Origin: Danxiaibacter flavus
Lineage (GTDB): Bacteria > Bacteroidota > Bacteroidia > Chitinophagales > Chitinophagaceae
Direction of reading: 5' to 3'
Assembly: GCF_041060425.1 (NCBI RefSeq)
Contig: NZ_JAULBC010000005.1
Span: 512,367-576,366, forward strand
Length of the DNA: 64,000 bases
The number at the start of each line of letters is the position of its first letter. Position 1 is the first letter of the stretch. Under the pieces are notes generated by a model that worked only from the letters and a program-made list of their open reading frames with translations, was not told the origin of the DNA and made no database searches. This document shows, piece after piece, positions 61,790 to 64,000 of the stretch. The position numbers and the translations under genes were made by a program.

Positions 61790-62383
61790 GAATAGTTCCA
61801 GCGCAGTAGATAAAATATTAAAGCTTTTTCTATGGTATTTGCACAGGCCGTGTGTATCTATCGCGTCGCGGTGCTCTTTGGTGCCATAGCCTTTATTGCT
61901 TTTCCAGTTGTAGTGAGGGAATTCATCATGCAGCTTTTGCATGTACTCGTCGCGGTAAGTTTTAGCAAGAACGCTCGCCGCGGCAATATTGGCGTACAAT
62001 TCATCGCCTTTTACAATACAATGATGAGGTATAGTTTTATAAGGTGTAAATCTGTTGCCATCTATTACCAGCATTTCCGGAATCACCATTAATTGATCCA
62101 GCGCAAGGTGCATGGCTTTGAAAGAAGCTTTTAAAATGTTGATGGTATCAATTTCATCATTATCAACCATCGCTACCGCATAACAAATAGCTTTCTTTTC
62201 AATGTAGATTCTCAGTTTGTCGCGTTGAGCAACAGTCAGCTGCTTGCTATCGTTCAATTCCGGATGACGGAACTTTTTAGGAAGAATTACTGCAGCCGCA
62301 AACACCGGACCTGCATAGCATCCTCTTCCTGCTTCATCACAGCCGGCTTCCACTAACTCTTTCTGGTAAAAAGGCGACAACAT
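61778..62383 (-). CDS. rnhB: Ribonuclease HII
   Basis: This 201-residue protein has the RNase HII active site: CDEAGRGCYAGPVFAAAVIL at residues ~14-33 (Asp-Glu of the DEAGRG motif), DSKQLT, LVIDGN with the third acidic residue, and KGDELYANIAAASVLAKTYRD. It removes ribonucleotides from DNA-RNA hybrids. Its 3' end touches the last partial tandem-repeat unit. Confidence 0.95.
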   Translation of the reverse strand: MLSPFYQKELVEAGCDEAGRGCYAGPVFAAAVILPKKFRHPELNDSKQLTVAQRDKLRIYIEKKAICYAVAMVDNDEIDTINILKASFKAMHLALDQLMVIPEMLVIDGNRFTPYKTIPHHCIVKGDELYANIAAASVLAKTYRDEYMQKLHDEFPHYNWKSNKGYGTKEHRDAIDTHGLCKYHRKSFNILSTALELFDEI

Positions 62384-62589
62384 CTGCCTGCAAGATTAAG
62401 GATAAAAATGAGATGTAGAGGACGGAGTTAATAAATTATCCTTTTCGGTTAATAACCTCATTGATGAAGTCAAAATTTCCAGCCAGACCAGTCGGGCTGG
62501 AAAAATAAAAAATTCAAAAAATGGTGATCAACATCTTGCATCGGATCCTCAGAATATACATTTAGGCACATTAATTAATTATCCGGAGA

Positions 62590-62655
62590 CATATTTTGCT
62601 GAAAGCTGATTGCTGAAAGCTCATAGCTGATTGCTGAAAGCTGACCGCTGATCAC
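62590..62655. repeat. AGCTGAAAGCTGA-type repeat upstream of ctaA
   Basis: Short units such as GCTGAAAGCTGATTGCTGAAAGC follow one another in split form up to the promoter of the heme A synthase gene. They are related to the AGCT runs in the 169-bp repeats at 59221 and 59390. No coding potential. Confidence 0.6.
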
Positions 62656-62663
62656 TACTTTTG
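62656..62663 (+). promoter_or_regulatory. Promoter -7 box of the heme A synthase gene
   Basis: TACTTTTG fits TAnnTTTG; the ATG is eight bases downstream, giving a very short leader. The phrase TACTTTTGCAC is shared with the cupin-like gene's promoter. Confidence 0.55.
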
Positions 62664-62671
62664 CACCCATT

Positions 62672-63718
62672 ATGAATAAGTTACAGCAGCGCTCCAATCG
62701 CGCAGTAGCCTATTGGCTTTTAATAGGTGTGGGAATGATCATGGTGCAGGTTTTACTGGGCGGAATAACAAGGTTGACAGAATCCGGTCTTTCAATTACA
62801 GAGTGGAAACCCATCACCGGCGCATTGCCACCATTGAATGATGCGCAATGGCAACTTGAGTTTGACAAGTATAAAAATACCTCTCAGTTTAAATATGTGC
62901 ACTCAGGTTTCACTTTGTCTGATTTCAAATTTATATTCTTCTGGGAGTGGTTTCACAGAGTTTGGGCAAGACTGCTGGGTGTAGTGTTCATCATAGGCTT
63001 TGGTTATTTCATCTGGAAGAAAAGCTTCAAAAGAGAAATGATTCTGCCGCTGGTGATCTTATTCTTTTTAGGAGCAGTTCAGGGTGCAATTGGTTGGGTA
63101 ATGGTTGCAAGCGGACTTGTTCCCGAAAAATATTTCGTTGGCCACGTGCAACTGGCAACGCACTTTATTGCGGCGCTTATTCTGCTGGTTTACACACTAT
63201 GGTTCGCCTTCAAAATGCTGATCCCCGAGAATAAAATGATTGTAAATGGTGGATTAAAAACGCTTACACTTACTATCATTCTATTGTTGTTTGTACAACT
63301 AACCTATGGGGCATTTATGGCAGGATTGCATGCCGGGCCTGTCGCGCCAACATGGCCTACCATTAATGGCGAGTGGTTTCCGCATTATCTGTTCAACAAA
63401 GAAGGGCTTGAAAACTATACCGGGAACGCTTACATGGTGCAGTTTATTCACCGTGGACTTGCGTATCTGCTGACAATACTAATCATCATTTGGTTTGTAA
63501 AGGCATCAAGACAAACATCCTCGTCTCTGTTCAACCAGATCAAGTGGCTGCCCTTGTTACTCGTACTTCTTCAGGTGGTGCTAGGCGTTCTTACAGTAGT
63601 TAACTCTCCCATATCCAATAAGTTAGTTATGTACGGTGTACTTCACCAGGCCGTAGCAATGCTGCTGCTGGTAAGTTTGGTTTGGGTGTATTATGTGATT
63701 AAGGCGCCTAAAGCCTAA
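62672..63718 (+). CDS. ctaA: Heme A synthase, COX15/CtaA family
   Basis: This 348-residue protein has about eight transmembrane segments and the family's conserved parts: GGITRLTESGLSITEWKPITG near the N-terminus, EWFHRVWARLLG, QLATHFIAAL, FIHRGLAYLL and LHQAVAMLLL with paired heme-binding histidines. It converts heme O to heme A for cytochrome oxidase in the inner membrane. The long form with the EWKPITG motif is typical of COX15-type proteins. Confidence 0.93.
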   Translation: MNKLQQRSNRAVAYWLLIGVGMIMVQVLLGGITRLTESGLSITEWKPITGALPPLNDAQWQLEFDKYKNTSQFKYVHSGFTLSDFKFIFFWEWFHRVWARLLGVVFIIGFGYFIWKKSFKREMILPLVILFFLGAVQGAIGWVMVASGLVPEKYFVGHVQLATHFIAALILLVYTLWFAFKMLIPENKMIVNGGLKTLTLTIILLLFVQLTYGAFMAGLHAGPVAPTWPTINGEWFPHYLFNKEGLENYTGNAYMVQFIHRGLAYLLTILIIIWFVKASRQTSSSLFNQIKWLPLLLVLLQVVLGVLTVVNSPISNKLVMYGVLHQAVAMLLLVSLVWVYYVIKAPKA

Positions 63719-63733
63719 AGCGCAAAGCCTAAA
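63705..63733 (+). repeat. Short AAAGC tandem phrase, second site
   Basis: GCCTAAAGCCTAAAGCGC and neighbours repeat the phrase seen behind the Sua5-family gene at 61371. It begins inside the last codons of ctaA, so the protein's final residues (KAPKA) are partly set by the repeat. Confidence 0.5.
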
Positions 63734-64000
63734 ACTGTTGTACGTTATAAGTTGTGCGTTTTACGTTTAAGCCATTGAGATTCTGTGTTAATTACCAAGT
63801 AAGAATTTAGTTAAGTTTTTATAATTTTGTTTTTCCAAGGCGGCAAAAGTCAGCCTGTTTAGGGCGGTCTGTAATGACCGTCCTAATTAATTTCAGACAG
63901 GCTTGATTTAATGTGTTGTTTAGTCGTTGATTAATATCTCTTGTTTTGAGAGATAATCCGGGTCATACTTGTTTTTTGTTTTGAATAAGGTATACAGCAA
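63734..64000. other. Gene-free end of the window with a nested hairpin
   Basis: No gene is supported. AGCCTGT (63852-63858) pairs with ACAGGCT (63897-63903), and inside it AGGGCGGTC (63861-63869) pairs with GACCGTCCT (63876-63884, one G-U). This two-step hairpin could be a structured RNA or a terminator; transcription direction is uncertain. Confidence 0.4.

Noticed and set aside
61393..61889. Several overlapping open frames on both strands
   Set aside because: They all run through the 86-bp tandem repeat, whose period leaves repeated peptides in several phases; none resembles a protein family.

Overview
The window comes from a member of the Bacteroidota, most likely the Chitinophagaceae or a close relative. 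The evidence is promoters with the TAnnTTTG -7 box rather than sigma-70 boxes, few Shine-Dalgarno sequences, a TonB-dependent receptor with an N-terminal carboxypeptidase-regulatory domain, secreted YncE/phosphoesterase and lipoprotein genes, and typical Bacteroidota intergenic repeats. No species can be named from the sequence alone.

Layout. (1) 1-4051: the right end of a genomic island. It holds the end of a Qat anti-phage locus (partial qatC, whole qatD), an XRE regulator and a SWIM zinc-finger protein. It closes on a 29-bp 3' fragment of a tRNA-Leu followed by a terminator-like hairpin. (2) 4052-12064: chromosomal backbone, with a nested palindromic element, a possible HTH remnant, a three-gene secretion/uptake operon (beta-propeller phosphoesterase, beta-helix lipoprotein, TonB receptor) and a lipoprotein gene. 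(3) 12065-58530: a complete-looking ~46.5-kb siphovirus-type prophage in the 3' end of tRNA-Leu(GAG), flanked by 17-bp direct repeats, with its tyrosine integrase next to the tRNA. (4) 58531-64000: backbone with tRNA-Leu, a JmjC/cupin-like protein, threonylcarbamoyl-AMP synthase, RNase HII and heme A synthase, separated by repeat-rich spacers.

Prophage organisation. Left-end accessory genes come first, then terminase small and large subunits. The tail-shaft and tail-tip genes follow at once (chaperone with a probable -1 frameshift, tape measure, two tip proteins). Only then come portal, MuF-like protein, scaffold, capsid, connectors and tail tube, followed by a 2518-residue beta-helix/PKD/FN3/esterase tail-spike-like protein and a lysis cassette (holin-like, spanin-like, GH19 endolysin). 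After these lie a secreted trypsin-like protease, a Dam methylase, a structured repeat, a DUF1737-like peptide and an ECF sigma factor. A leftward operon headed by the S24-type repressor carries seven further genes, probably expressed in the lysogen. Opposite it runs the early/replication operon (DUF1376 protein, DnaB helicase), and a three-gene membrane/SecB-like cassette lies just before the integrase.

The features I rate highest for novelty are the repressor-linked operon (47087-50777), the MuF-nuclease fusion with an opposite-strand gene pair that could be its immunity (25859-27757), the membrane/SecB-like cassette (55973-57214), the frameshift in the tail chaperone (17251-17260), and the repeat with two mutually exclusive foldings behind dam (45286-45408). 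All functional statements rest on motifs and context read by eye; no database search was run.
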